Shown: positions 1-9,559, numbered from the stretch's first letter. The stretch: 64,000 nucleotides of DNA from Isoperla grammatica (GCA_945910005.1 OX246747.1:2898254-2962253), one strand, 5' to 3'. Translations and numbers: made by a program. The notes: generated from the sequence alone by a model not told the origin.

Positions 1-38
1 CGTGATTATTCGTGTATTGCGATTATTAAGAGTTTTAT

Positions 39-1118
39 GTGAGGTTATCGCGAATCAGCATGCCTGGAACACGGGCACAAGCGGGACTATTGAGTGCGAA
101 CGATATATCGCCTACGGGCGAACAGCCAGATCCAGTGGGACCGGTACCACCTACGGACAGGTTGGAGGCGATCTTGGCCGGATTTGGCACATTGCTGAGT
201 ACCATCACGGGCCGTCTCAGCGCCCTCGAGGCACCGGGTGGTTTTGCGAGTTCGTCGGGAGTGGCGTCGACGTTTCAGGGACAAGGCCAATACAGTGAGG
301 TGGAACAGCGCCCTTTCGTGTGTCCTATTACTCGGCCGCCAATAAAGGTACGGTTCCAAGACGACGGTAAAGTTCATCCCATGGAATTCATTAACGCCAT
401 GGAGGTGTATTTTGCTCAGACACCTGTTCATGTGAGTGAGTGGATAACGTTGACAATAGCCCAACTCGATGGGATGCCAGGAGACTGGGGACGGGCGTTT
501 GTGGACACGTGGGAAACCTGGGAGGAGTTCAAGACAGCGTTTGTCGACTTGTTTTGGTCGGAGAACAAACAAGAACAGCTGATCGACGAACTTCATACAT
601 CTACTTACAACCGTCAGCTCCATAAATCGATGGCTGAATTCTTCGTTTCGTGGATGCGGAAAACTAGATATCTATCCACGCCTATTCCGCCGCGGACTTT
701 TGTTCGACGCATGAGTCACCTGTTTCCGGCTAACGTGGAAAACGTCCTCGTCGCAGCAAGAGTTTCCACGCCCGCAGAATTGTTGCAGATCCTGCGGGAC
801 ATGGACGACGCAGCAGCAAGACGTCAACAACGGGGGGACGTCCACCAATTTGGTCCTCGTTCACAACACTTCAAACCGGAGACAAATCACCAACCATCGC
901 ACGGTAGGCCCACGGGTGGTTCGAACTACCAATGGAGGGAGAGCGGGGCTACCGGCAATAATCAGTGGCGTGATCGTCATGGAAGCCGCGACAACCGTCC
1001 GCACATCAATCAGATAGAGGTCAACCACGACATCGCTCGGGGTGAGTCCATACCGGAGGCGTTCGCGGAACACGACGCTGCAATCAGCTGTGATGACAAT
1101 AACCAGGGAAACGACTAG
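39..1118 (+). CDS. gag: Gypsy-type retrotransposon Gag protein
   Basis: Open frame of 359 codons. Residues about 95-240 have the pattern of the Retrotrans_gag family: a conserved start near PIKVRFQDDGKVHP, then W-rich helices (WGRAFVDTWETWEEFKTAF) and a region ending near AAARRQQ. Known members form the capsid-like particle that packages element RNA. The C-terminal third is rich in Gln, Asn and Arg but has no CCHC zinc knuckle. The pol remnant starts about 20 bases downstream in another frame, as in Gag-Pol elements. The 5' LTR would lie left of the window and is not seen. The first in-frame Met is near the edge, so the true start is uncertain. Confidence 0.8.
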   Translation: MRLSRISMPGTRAQAGLLSANDISPTGEQPDPVGPVPPTDRLEAILAGFGTLLSTITGRLSALEAPGGFASSSGVASTFQGQGQYSEVEQRPFVCPITRPPIKVRFQDDGKVHPMEFINAMEVYFAQTPVHVSEWITLTIAQLDGMPGDWGRAFVDTWETWEEFKTAFVDLFWSENKQEQLIDELHTSTYNRQLHKSMAEFFVSWMRKTRYLSTPIPPRTFVRRMSHLFPANVENVLVAARVSTPAELLQILRDMDDAAARRQQRGDVHQFGPRSQHFKPETNHQPSHGRPTGGSNYQWRESGATGNNQWRDRHGSRDNRPHINQIEVNHDIARGESIPEAFAEHDAAISCDDNNQGND

Positions 1119-1138
1119 GAGCTGGACATGCGCCTTCA

Positions 1139-1930
1139 TTGTTGCCAGCTCTAGTGACTTCCTCGAAGGCAACTCAACAAGATCTTCCGACTGCGACAAT
1201 TCGATCCGTAAGTGTGGTGGAAATGTGTCCGGTGGAGGATCTAATAAATGACGAACCCGAAGACTTACGCGCCGACGCGGGTATCGCCAATAGGGAAAAC
1301 AACACTTTGAGAGCGCCGCGCGTGTGGGCGACAGTCGGCAGCACGTATTCGCGGTTGCCGACTGTGGTTGCCACGATTGAAAGTGAAGCGAAGGCGTGCG
1401 AGGGTTTTGACAGTTCGCACGTGAATGTCAATGTAAACCACGTGTTGTCGTGCTGCCATGTGCGGCAATCTCAGGACCCGAGTTTTGACTTTGAGGCGTG
1501 TGTTAAGGACAAAGTGGGCGATATCGATGCGTCACAAACTGATAAACAAATCATCACGGACACGCTGTTGACACACAGGGCTGTGTGCTCAGACACTCCA
1601 GGTTGTGCTCATGATTATGTACATGAAATCCATATGAGTGACCCACAACTGTTTGTACAACGATCGTACCCGATACCGCTATCTAAACGAGCGGCCGTCA
1701 AAAAACAAATCGACAGCATGGTGGAGATGGGTATCATCGAACCCGGTCCCTCCGCTTACTCTAACCCATTAGTAACGGTGGTTAAAAAAGACGGCAGCGT
1801 ACGCGTGTGTTTGGATGCCAGAAAATTGAACAGTAGAATGGTACCGCAAACAGACTGTCCTTTGCCGATGGAAGACGTGTTACAGACGTTCAGCAAGGCT
1901 AAGTTCTTCACTAAAGTTCATTTAATTTAA
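1139..1930 (+). pseudogene. pol: Gypsy pol fragment: RT fingers only, truncated
   Basis: Codons 150-263 match the start of a Gypsy reverse transcriptase: spacer near TDTLLTHRAVCSDTPG, then RSYPIPLSKRAAVKKQI, IIEPGPSAYSNPLVTVVKKDGS, VRVCLDARKLN and FFTKV. The frame stops at the point where the catalytic-Asp segment should follow, and non-homologous sequence takes over. There is no D-S/T-G protease motif in the 150 codons before RT. Palm, RNase H and integrase are absent. This is an internally deleted, inactive copy. It belongs with the gag ORF just upstream. Confidence 0.85.
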
Positions 1931-2226
1931 GAATGACCGACCTTCAGACGGATTTTGGGACCAAAATCGGCAGGCACAACAGATTTAACAATTTAAGAAT
2001 GTCAAATGATTTAACTGAACATCTTCAAGTATTCATGAGATTTAAATGAACAAATTCCATATACAAACCAAAATGCGAAGAGTGTGCAGTCTCAAGGTCA
2101 GTCATTCTTACGTTGAATAGCCTCTACCATTGACTTGACAAGCTCGTTGTGGCAGCTCAAACTGCGTGAGGAGGATAGGGAATACACGGCGTTTCAAGTT
2201 GCATATCTGTGTGGGTCGCTAACGAT

Positions 2227-2395
2227 GATGATGTTTCTATGTATGTTTGATTGTGTTATGTATGCTATGTACGGTCACTTGATCGTGTTTTTATGATAAT
2301 TATGTTTTTATATGTGCTTGATTGTTTCATGTATGCTATGTACGGTCACTTGATCGTGTTTTTATGATAATTATGTTTCTATGTATGTTTGATTG
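2227..2395 (+). repeat. Two-copy tandem repeat, period 71 bp
   Basis: The block containing TATGCTATGTACGGTCACTT, followed by GATCGTGTTTTTATGATAAT, occurs at 2261 and again at 2332 with few changes, and a third partial unit follows. It lies between the Gypsy RT remnant and the possible LTR. No coding content is seen. Confidence 0.8.
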
Positions 2396-2489
2396 TTGGT
2401 ATAGCTTATAGTGATTAATGTTTTGACTTATTGTGACAGCACTCATATGTGAAAATGATGATAAATAGACACAAGGTCATTTATCTATC

Positions 2490-2801
2490 ATTTTGGGGGG
2501 GCTATGTGCTGTCTCACAGGCCCTCTTATGTTTTATTGAACTGTATTGGTTTTACTGTTCACATTTAGAGGGCAGGGTGTTTTTTAGAAGATGTTTGGTT
2601 TGTGTTATTTGAAAGGAGTGATGGTCTCCATGGAGAGTGAGATGGTCGAGAGAGGCTGAACGGGTACCGACCATGTGTTAAGTGTGGTGATTTTTGTAAT
2701 TAATATTGCAAGTAAAAGATATCTTTGATTTAAAATACATACGTGTATTTTTTCTATAAATTACTCCTCTTCCCAATTCAGTTGGGTCGGAGAGGGTTAC
2801 A
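2490..2801 (+). repeat. Possible Gypsy 3' LTR
   Basis: A short G tract (2496-2502) precedes sequence beginning TGTGCTGTCTCACAGG (2504), and the stretch ends ...GAGGGTTACA at 2801, giving a TG...CA unit of about 300 bp downstream of gag-pol. The second LTR copy lies outside the window, so this rests on position and termini only. No target duplication can be tested. Confidence 0.3.
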
Positions 2802-2804
2802 AGG

Positions 2805-3113
2805 TTGAAGCAACACGTGGTTGGTGAATTGTGGCGAAAACATACAGACGACGGGACGTGTACTGGATTAGGGCCTACTTTCGAAATGTATCTTTATGTT
2901 AACTATATCGATAGGAACGTGAAGCGAATCGTTCCGGGTTCTTTCGTGAAAAGTTTTAAGTCTTCCGACGCGGATTACCGAAGGAAAAAGTATTTGGCCT
3001 TGTGGAAGGGAGAAGGCGAACCGGATTGTTTCAGCCTTGCGAATGTGATTGCGTTTGCAGGTAGGTTTAACATTGAAATAGTTACCAGTGCGTGCATGCC
3101 TAGGATCTTATAA
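2805..3113 (+). CDS. Hypothetical ORF, 102 codons
   Basis: I do not recognise this protein. It is fairly basic, with plausible composition (WRKHTDDGTCTGLGPTF near the start). A splice-donor-like CAG|GTAGGT lies at 3058-3066 inside it, so a genuine exon could end there. Without homologues it may be chance. Confidence 0.2.
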   Translation: MKQHVVGELWRKHTDDGTCTGLGPTFEMYLYVNYIDRNVKRIVPGSFVKSFKSSDADYRRKKYLALWKGEGEPDCFSLANVIAFAGRFNIEIVTSACMPRIL

Positions 3114-3420
3114 TAGCAGTATAATAACATCTGTATTTAGCAGGTTTGCTATTTCCACATAACATATTTTACAAAAATATAATTGTTCATTCATGATGAA
3201 ACTGATTGAGGATTGGATTGGGGAGAATAGAATGGGATTTCAAACCCAATGGTATGGGATTGAATGTGGGAAAGTGTAAGGTGGTCGGGTTTTCACGGAG
3301 GGTGAAGAGGGAGGAGAGGGAGTATAGGGCCTACTATATCATGGGAGAGAGGCCGGAATGAATAAGGAAATATAAGTAGGCCTACCTTGGGGTGATGCTG
3401 TCTGATTAAATGGGATGGGG

Positions 3421-3500
3421 GGAGCAGATTCAGGAAGAGGTGAGAAAGGGAAATAGGGCTAGGCCTATTTCCCTTTCTCACCACTTCCTGAATCTGCTCC
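3421..3500. repeat. Near-perfect 80-bp palindrome
   Basis: The arms GGAGCAGATTCAGGAAGAGG... and ...CCACTTCCTGAATCTGCTCC meet at 3460/3461 with only a few mismatches. It lies in the RT remnant and abuts a second inverted repeat. Confidence 0.9.
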
Positions 3501-3674
3501 AGCACCGGCCTAATCAGTCTTGTAGGCCTTATCCCTCCTCGAGGAGGGAAGTTAAGGATATGGCCTACAAGACTGTGCTCAAGCACCGGCCTAACCACAG
3601 TCTTGTAGGCCCTATCCTTAACTTCCCTCCTCGAGGAGGGATATGGCCTACAAGACTGGTTAGGTCGGTGCTGG
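3499..3674. repeat. 77-bp inverted repeat with 22-bp spacer
   Basis: Arm 3499-3575 (CCAGCACCGGCCTAATCAG...) is the reverse complement of arm 3598-3674 with a few mismatches; the spacer is 3576-3597. Each arm also contains the small palindrome CCCTCCTCGAGGAGGG. The arms are derived from RT coding sequence (MAYKTVL...), so this is a local inverted duplication, not a transposon terminus. Confidence 0.9.
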
Positions 3675-4159
3675 AGTGCGGTAGTGCTGCATGGGACCCA
3701 TATAGACAGTAGTGTAGTGGATTAGAGCAAAATACGGGACACATTCGGGGTTTTGTGATAGAAGCGTGAATTTTTGATCAAATACTCAGAAAAATATTCT
3801 AATTTAACTGCCAAGAGGAGGCCTAAAAAAGGTTCACTGGTTTAGGGGCTGGGAGGGGTCAAACAATGGGGGTGGAGGGGAAGTTTAAAAAAGAACGTGC
3901 CACCAACTGTGATCATAATACACCCAAATTTATAAATAGAGTAGCTAAATGTCAATTCTATTACAAAAAAAATGGAAATATGATCCAACTTATCATTCTT
4001 GACTGATAATGTGACCTTTGACCTGAAGTCAATAAGTTTTTTAATATTTGAGGAAGTGTACCTTGTGACCACTCGTTGTTTCATTATTATTATTATATTA
4101 TTATTATTTGTGGTTTAAAGGCACAAAACATCTGGGTTATCAGTGCCTATTTTTCCTAT

Positions 4160-4430
4160 TTAAATCTTGGTTATGAGGTTAATTGATTTAAGGAACTTTA
4201 AAACGTTGTCGGTTGCGTCAGTTTTATCTGACAGGTTTTCTATTAATGTGGATTTTATCTTATATCTTTGTCGTTCGGCTAAATACTTTGCACAATCTAA
4301 AATGATGTGTTTGACAGTCAATGTAACATTACAAGCATCACACACTGGTTGGGGTTCACTTTTTAGAAGATAGCTCTGAGTAATATAGGTGTGACCGATT
4401 CGGATGCGAGTTTAAACAACTTCCTCGCGG
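4160..4430 (-). pseudogene. LINE ORF2 C-terminus with Cys/His knuckle
   Basis: The minus strand reads TRIRIGHTYITQSYLLKSE, then PVCDACNVTLTVKHIILDC, the C-x2-C...H...C arrangement typical of the end of I/Jockey-type ORF2 after the RNase H-like region, then FLKSINLITKI and stop. A single in-frame stop lies upstream in the same frame. It is the tail of the inserted LINE. Confidence 0.75.
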
Positions 4431-4590
4431 TGACATGAGCGCCGGGAGGATAGCCATGGAGTTACAGAGTCTTTTATTTCTCTTAGTTTGTTGTTTCGTA
4501 TGCTCTGCCACTAGTTATGCCATAGCTTCATTGATTTAAGTTTAGAATCCAGGAATTGATTCGATCATCAAACAAAAAGAAACGCCTGAT

Positions 4591-4875
4591 TTGACAAAAG
4601 AGACTGTTAAAGGAAACCACGAACAAAGTAAACCTGCACCAGAGTATACCAAACCAAACCCCGAACAGAATACCAAAGGCAATTCAAAATCTAGGCGTCT
4701 GAAAAGGACCCCACAAGCTCCTATTAACGGATCATTTTGGCAGAAGGTAGGCGGTAGTCCATACGCTTCATCACTGGAAGATGACTTGATCAGTGATGAG
4801 CTGATGGACCAAGACCCCGCGTCACTAGCTTCATCTCAGTTTTTTAAGAAAGGAACCTACAAAAAGAAATCCTAA
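4591..4875 (+). CDS. Hypothetical C-terminal ORF, 94 codons
   Basis: This is a hydrophilic, Lys/Pro-rich protein tail ending SLEDDLISDELMDQDPAS...KKGTYKKKS, with no upstream start of its own in good context. I do not recognise it. It lies inside the LINE insertion on the opposite strand from the RT tail. A LINE ORF1 C-terminus inverted during insertion is possible but unproven. Confidence 0.3.
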   Translation: MTKETVKGNHEQSKPAPEYTKPNPEQNTKGNSKSRRLKRTPQAPINGSFWQKVGGSPYASSLEDDLISDELMDQDPASLASSQFFKKGTYKKKS

Positions 4876-4966
4876 AAAACTTGACGAAAGTTGTTTCATA
4901 AATTATCTCTAGAATACAAATTGAGGGTCAATATATGTTTTGAAATTGTACTTTGTCAAGTTATAT

Positions 4967-5067
4967 TCTTCATCATCATCTTTCTCATCTTCATTATCAC
5001 CCGCTCATCGTCTCGATTAGCCATCGTTGCATAAATATGAGACGTTAAGCCCCATTAATCAATCATC
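4967..5067 (+). mobile_element. 5'-truncated SINE tail with 14-bp TSD
   Basis: The last 101 bp of the A-type SINE tail, ending GAGACGTTAAGCCCCATTAATCAATCA, is flanked by TTGTCAAGTTATAT at 4953-4966 and 5068-5081. The truncated 5' end plus duplication shows LINE-type target-primed insertion. Confidence 0.9.
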
Positions 5068-5457
5068 TTGTCAAGTTATATCGTGACCTTTGACCTGTTA
5101 TTTAAGAATTAATGCCCGCGTCCTGGTGTTTAGTTGATACTTGTTTCAAAATGCATAAATCGTATGTAAAATTATTGTGTGGAAAGCATGGTCATAAAAG
5201 TTTGCATAAAGGTGCTCTCAGTTATTGATGGGGTGGTTTTAGTTTGACCTTGACCTCAATGTTTCATTTAATTGAATTAAAGCCTCTTCTTTAGCTTGTG
5301 GCTGCTCGTTGAAAAGGTAATGATAATTTGAATACCTTTTTTATATTAATTTATTTTTAATAATTTACTATAATCCTGAAAAGCTAACAAAAGCTTGCAA
5401 TTTGTAAGTGAAAATTTGTTGCAATTTAATTTGACAATGATTTCCTCGCGTAGATTG

Positions 5458-5488
5458 TGTGTATGTATGTATGTATGTATGTATGTAT
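5458..5488 (+). repeat. (GTAT)n microsatellite
   Basis: About eight copies of the tetramer GTAT lie in AT-rich DNA just upstream of the nuclease pseudogene. Confidence 0.9.
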
Positions 5489-5628
5489 GATTAAATGTAA
5501 TTATGTGTGGTTTTTGTAACTTGATACCCCTGCCCCAGTCGGGAGTGGAAAGATTAACACGTTATGTGAAGCTTTGAAGAGCGTTCTGTATGCCACATGA
5601 GCGGTGACCTTTCATCAGTAATTCACCA

Positions 5629-6701
5629 ATGGATGCATTTGTGGAAGTTTTCGATCGCATACCAGAAACAAAAGAGGTCTGGGAATCAGAAGACGCGTTG
5701 ATGCGTCTAACACATTACCAAACAACTGGCAAGAGTTACTTCGAACAAACGAAAATAAATCAGAACTATTCAACACGTTGTGTGAATTTGTTCTTAAAAT
5801 CAATACATCACTTGGATTAGTAATTGTCACTAAGGGAAACGATGCTCTGTGCAATGACGACAGTGTGTGTTTGAAAGCTGTTGCACCCTGCAACCACGAG
5901 GAAGCAGACACAAGACTCATCATCTTACATTTGTACTATGTACTCAATGAGAAGAATGAAGTTCTGATACGCACGGTAGACTCGGATGTTGTTGTACTTT
6001 GCATTTCCGCAGCTAATAACCTTACAAAAAAGAAGGTGTGGGTACAATTTGGGGTAGGCAGCAATGTACAAATTATAGCAGCACACTCGATTGCCCGAAC
6101 ACTCGGACCAGAAAAATCTGCAGCGCTCCCATTCTTTCACGCTTTTACTGGTTGTGATACATGCTCATCCTTCGCAAGAAAAGGGAAGAAATCAGCCTGG
6201 AAAACGTGGACTGTATTGCCAGAAGTCACTGATGTATTCAAAATTCTTTTAAGGCCTGTATAGAAAGTGGACGATTACATCTTAGGGTTATTGGAGACAT
6301 TTATTATTCTACTCTATGATCGAACCAGTGACTGTGCAACCGTGAATGAATGCCGTAAGGAGTTGTTCACGCAGAAAGGAAGGCCAATGGAGAGCTTGCC
6401 TCCAACTCAAGATGCATTACATCAACATATTCTACGTGCTGTGTTCCAGGCTGGGTTCGTTTGGGGATCATCAGCCATCTCTTTCCCAAAATATCCTAGT
6501 CCTGCTATTTGGGGATGGTGTTAAGACGCGTCTGATGTGTGGGAATCCAAATGGACTACCCTTCCTGACGCAATGCACTCATGTAACGAAGTGGTTGTTT
6601 GTAAATGTAAAAACGATTTCCTTGAAGATCAATGCACATGTCATATAAGTAGACAATCATGCTGTGCTTCGTGCAAGTGCAGGGGCGAATGTAACGAGTA
6701 A
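5629..6701 (+). pseudogene. PIN/XPG-like nuclease with Cys-rich tail
   Basis: The main frame (5690-6701) reads KRGLGIRRRVDASNTLPNNWQ, then NHEEADTRL, TVDSDVVVLCI, HAFTGCDT, DDYILGLLE, FTQKGRPMESLPPTQDAL and a Cys-rich end (VCKCK...CTCHISRQSCCASCK). The E-EAD, DSDVV and GCD motifs match the acidic-residue order of XPG-I/PIN-like nucleases, and the tail resembles CXC-type zinc-binding domains. Proteins of this kind are abundant and uncharacterised in invertebrate genomes. Breaks: a frameshift near 5660 (VFDRI is in another frame), and in-frame stops at 6261 and just after WGWC (near 6522). It is the only gene in the long-TIR element. Confidence 0.7.
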
Positions 6702-6969
6702 ATCAAGAAAACCAATGCTATTATCGTATTAATTACAATTTTCCAGTAATGTCTTGTTTGCATATCATTTTCAGTATTATTTCAAAAATACTCATCATTT
6801 CTGCATTTTGAAACTGTCCAATTAGCAAGCAACAAGTTTTCACTCGCAAGTTGAGAGCTTGGGAATTATGGTATGGTTTATTTGTTGTTTAACGACGTAC
6901 TCGATAACTAGATCATATGACGTCTGGAGGTGGTTGGAGAAAAGGGACACCTGACTAGTAAAGGGGTGG

Positions 6970-7135
6970 AAAAGGGAAATGGGAGGACGTGGACTGCCTT
7001 TCATGTGGCGTCCCTACCTCAAACTGTCTGGCTAGGGTGACCCTAGACCACAAACATATACGCTTCCGCCGCCATAGCTCTCGGGATCACCAAAACAAGC
7101 AAACCTGCCCACTACGATAAGGTAGCAGTCCTTGG
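6970..7135 (-). mobile_element. Diverged SINE head (HDV-like fold), antisense
   Basis: Reverse-complemented it reads CCCAAGGACTGCTACC, then TTATCGTAGTGGGCAGG and onward to GAGAGCTATGG...GGAAGCG, ending near GGCAGTCC. The P3 stem is CUAC/GUAG here, against CCAC/GUGG elsewhere, a compensatory change. The tail is missing. It lies inside the long-TIR element. Confidence 0.7.
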
Positions 7136-7261
7136 GAAGGTGGGAAGTGTCGTAGGTTTTCAGGATTACATGTAATTATTAAAGGGAATAAGTAAAGGAA
7201 TTGTATCCAAGTCATCTATACCTTTCCAATAAGAAGTCACAAGCTATAACAAAGGCCGCTA

Positions 7262-7882
7262 TTACATGTAACATTATTGAGGTCAAGGTCGAACTAAGCC
7301 ACCCCATCAACAACTAAGGGTACTTTTTTTGTAAATGTTTTTAACCATGCTTTCAACGCAAGACTTGTACGTGAGAGATCTATATTTTGAAGCATGTAAA
7401 CCCCCAACACCAGAACGCGGGCATTTATTCTCAATAAATAGGTCCAAGGTCACAATGTTATTTGACCCTACCAACTATAAAACATATATTGACCTTTAAT
7501 TTGTGTTCTAGAGATAATTTTTGACACAACGAGTGGTCACACGATACATTTTCATACAGATTAGAAAAATTAGTGACTTAAGGTCAAAGGTCACAATATC
7601 GGATGAAGTTGTGCCGTAAGGTCATATTTCGATTTTTTTCTTTATAGAATAGACTTTAAGCTACTAGATTTAAAAATTTGGGTATGTACTGATCATATTT
7701 GGTGGCTCGTTATTTTTTTCACGTCCCCTCCACCTCCCATTTTTGACCCCTCCCAGCCCCTAAACCAGTAGACTTTTTTGAGGCCTCCTCTAGGCAGTTT
7801 GATTAGAATATTGATTTGAGTATTTGATCAAAAATTCACGCTTCTATCACAAAACCCCGAATGATTCGTCTAATCCACTACA
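7262..7882 (-). repeat. Right terminal inverted repeat
   Basis: Uninterrupted inverted partner of 3716-5275. It contains AGGTCAAAGGTCA at 7581-7593 and a one-mismatch copy at 7440-7452, matching the positions of the sites in the left repeat, plus AGGTCAAGGTC at 7280-7290. Confidence 0.85.
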
Positions 7883-7984
7883 CTGCAGGGGGAGGTCACT
7901 GAGGTGGAGCAGGTAGGCTACAGTGGGTAGCGGCAAGGATGGTAATGGGAAGGAGGAGGTGGCAGATTTGTTTGTTTGTTTATT

Positions 7985-8045
7985 GGGTTAAAGGGCGCTT
8001 CAACCAGTTAGGTCATTTTGCGCCACCAAGATAATGTAACTCGTT
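7985..8045 (+). repeat. Short dispersed repeat, inverted copy at 42005-42075
   Basis: GGGCGCTTCAACCAGTTAGG followed by TCATTTTGCGCCACCAAGAT matches the reverse complement of the 42-kb site. A TTTG-rich run precedes it. Probably a LINE or SINE 3' fragment of unknown type. Confidence 0.7.
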
Positions 8046-8063
8046 ACTAAGTGTTTTATTGCA

Positions 8064-8442
8064 TGATTGATTAATGGAGCTACACGTCTCATATTTATGC
8101 AACGATGGCTAATCGAGACGATGAGCGGGTGATAGTGAAGATGAGAAAGATGATAATGAAGAATAAAGCCACATCCGAATCAGATCCATTGTACGTCGCG
8201 TGAGTCGTCATACGGGAGTCCAGCAAGGGAGGGCAGGGCCAAGTGGGAGGAGAAATATTCAATGGGACAGTGGGGGGGAAAAGGGGATTGGGGTGTGGAC
8301 TGCACTTCGTCTGACTTCTCCTCCTCGACCAGTCCGGCTTGGGTGGCCCTACCAGAAGCATACGCTTCCACCGGCATAGCTCTCGGGATCAACAAAGCAC
8401 GCAAACCTGCCCACTTCGATAAGGTGGCAGTCCCTGGGCAGG
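8064..8442 (-). mobile_element. Full-length A-type SINE, antisense
   Basis: Complete head (CCTGCCCAGGGACTGCC), body (GAGAGCTATGCCGG...CAGTCCACACC), pyrimidine-rich linker, A tail and ATCA end, all on the minus strand. No clear target duplication. The head has a mutated P3 (CCAC/GAAG). Confidence 0.9.
8297..8441 (-). ncRNA. HDV-like ribozyme fold in SINE head
   Basis: P1 CTGCCCA (complement of 8435-8441) pairs with TGGGCAG; P2 GGACTGC pairs with GCAGTCC (8297-8303 on plus); CGAA lies just before P2 3'. P3 is weakened in this copy, so activity may be lost. Confidence 0.55.
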
Positions 8443-8460
8443 TACATAAGTCAAAGAATA

Positions 8461-8628
8461 ATGGATCTGAACCGCACACAAAAATCAGATACTGAAAAAG
8501 CCCACCTTTCGGCCAAAAACAAGGAAAGAAGAAAGCAGACCTCAAGACAACCGACATCGAGTTTGGATGAATCTTTTTCATCCAACTCGATGGAGATAGA
8601 TTTAGGCCATAGCCAACAATCAGCGTAG
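8461..8628 (+). CDS. Hypothetical 55-codon ORF
   Basis: Starts MDLNRTQKSDTEKAHLSAK and ends SMEIDLGHSQQSA before TAG. Charged, Ser-rich, reads like the C-terminal tail of a longer protein cut by the adjacent SINE. It is similar in character, not sequence, to the 4591-4875 ORF. Not recognised. Confidence 0.25.
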   Translation: MDLNRTQKSDTEKAHLSAKNKERRKQTSRQPTSSLDESFSSNSMEIDLGHSQQSA

Positions 8629-8699
8629 ACAGCTGGTTAACAGAAATTCATGAATATTGTTTATTGTAATGTAGTTTTATAAGTAGTAAGGCTAGTAGT

Positions 8700-9312
8700 A
8701 GTGTTGGCAATTTTCAGAAAACTTTGATTTGTTGAAAATTTCATGAAATTCAAAAAAAAAATATTTAGTGTTATCATATAACTTGATGTTTGTACTTAAA
8801 AAAATGGGTTTTATACTAAACTTAAACTTACTGGTAATGTGTCTGTATTGCAAAGCAACTCAGACACTTGTTGATTATCGTTACCAAAATAGCCTACTTA
8901 TTGTAATTGGGCCTGCTATTTCAATGCTGTAATAACTATTTATTTGTCGAGTAGCTTGTTTTTACCATTGGCAACCTCCCTTCAGTATCTTCTTTGAAAT
9001 CAACCAAATTGCTGGATCTTCAACAGATTCTATTGTTACATATTTGTTGAATTCAAAGACATTTTGTTTGAATATAACTTTATTTTTCTGGCAGGCAACA
9101 AGATGTATTTTTGCATTGAAATGATTGAAATGGGTATTCAGTATAACAATTCCACATGCTTTTCTTTGGTATCTAATACTATCAGATGATGTAAGATGAC
9201 CAACCTAAATCATATTAGCTATTAAAATTATTTGAAAATTTTCTGAAAAGGTCTCTTGAAAATTTTCTGAAAAATTTTCATTTCACTGAAAATTTTTAAT
9301 TTACCAACACTG
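8700..9312. mobile_element. Candidate hAT-like non-autonomous element
   Basis: The left end AGTGTTGGCAATTTTCAG and the right end CTGAAAA...TTACCAACACT are inverted, with the CAGTGTTGG-type terminus common in hAT elements. The interior is AT-rich and non-coding. Flanking TAGTAGT/AGTAGTA is suggestive, but no exact 8-bp duplication is present. Confidence 0.45.
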
Positions 9313-9559
9313 AGTAGTACTCCCAGTTAGTCCTGTTTTTTATTATTATATTTTTACCTACAGGTCTACCCAACAAGTACAGTACTGACCAATCACAATT
9401 GATTAATAAAAGCATTTGTTCATATACAACAACAAACACAGTTTCTTAAGTAGTATATTCCCTAGTACCCAAATTGCAGCTGATTCTCATGATGTAATAA
9501 TAGTTGAATCCCATTGGTTACACTTACTTTATCCAATCATATCATATCATTTAAAATGT

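Larger units (their letters stand above)
3254..3712 (+). pseudogene. Non-LTR RT thumb/3' domain, decayed and rearranged
   Basis: Translation gives GLNVGKCKVVGFSRR, then after a stop the RT thumb signature IRKYK.AYLGVMLSD, then MGWGEQIQEEVRKGNRA, and further on LVRSVLECGSAAWDPYRQ. These are characteristic of the C-terminal RT region of Jockey/CR1-like LINEs. Stops occur at 3360, 3376 and 3408. The middle has been converted into inverted duplications (3421-3674). The frame continues past the large DNA element: DPYRQ (to 3712) joins GEVTEVEQV at about 7886, so this LINE was the insertion target. Confidence 0.75.
4086..4887 (-). mobile_element. Jockey/I-like LINE insertion with 10-bp TSD
   Basis: GTTGTTTCAT occurs at 4076-4085 and 4888-4897, flanking the insertion. 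Read on the minus strand, it ends in a 3' terminus GGCACTGATAACCCAGATG...GTGCCTTTAAACCACA followed by an AAT tail (plus-strand ATT array 4086-4110). A C-terminal coding piece is at 4160-4430. The 5' end is truncated. The plus-strand ORF at 4591-4875 also lies within the duplicated flanks; one explanation is a 5' inversion during insertion. Confidence 0.7.
3716..5275 (+). repeat. Left terminal inverted repeat, interrupted twice
   Basis: This is homologous, inverted, to 7262-7882. Without the LINE (plus duplication) and SINE-tail insertions its length is about 620 bp. It contains two perfect direct repeats of TGACCT spaced by one base (4012-4024 and 5084-5096) and a related TGACCTTGAC near 5247. 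Confidence 0.85.
3716..7882 (+). mobile_element. DNA element with ~620-bp inverted terminal repeats
   Basis: Both ends carry long inverted repeats that begin AGTGTAGTGGATTAG (left 3718; right end complementary near 7882). The trinucleotide CAG occurs at both junctions. Removing the element and one CAG restores the interrupted RT frame (DPYRQ-GEVTEVEQV), so the target duplication is 3 bp. The interior holds one recognisable gene, a PIN/XPG-like nuclease pseudogene (5629-6701). The element was later hit by a LINE (4086-4887), a SINE tail (4967-5067) and a SINE head (about 6970-7135). I cannot assign it to a named superfamily: the TAGTG/CACTA-like end and 3-bp duplication recall EnSpm-type elements, but no transposase is seen. 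Confidence 0.75.

Noticed and set aside
87..623. 178-codon minus-strand ORF
   Set aside because: It lies antisense to the recognisable Gag frame and has no domain.
3058..3066. Splice donor CAG|GTAGGT as proof of a host exon
   Set aside because: Single short motif without acceptor, conservation or recognised protein.
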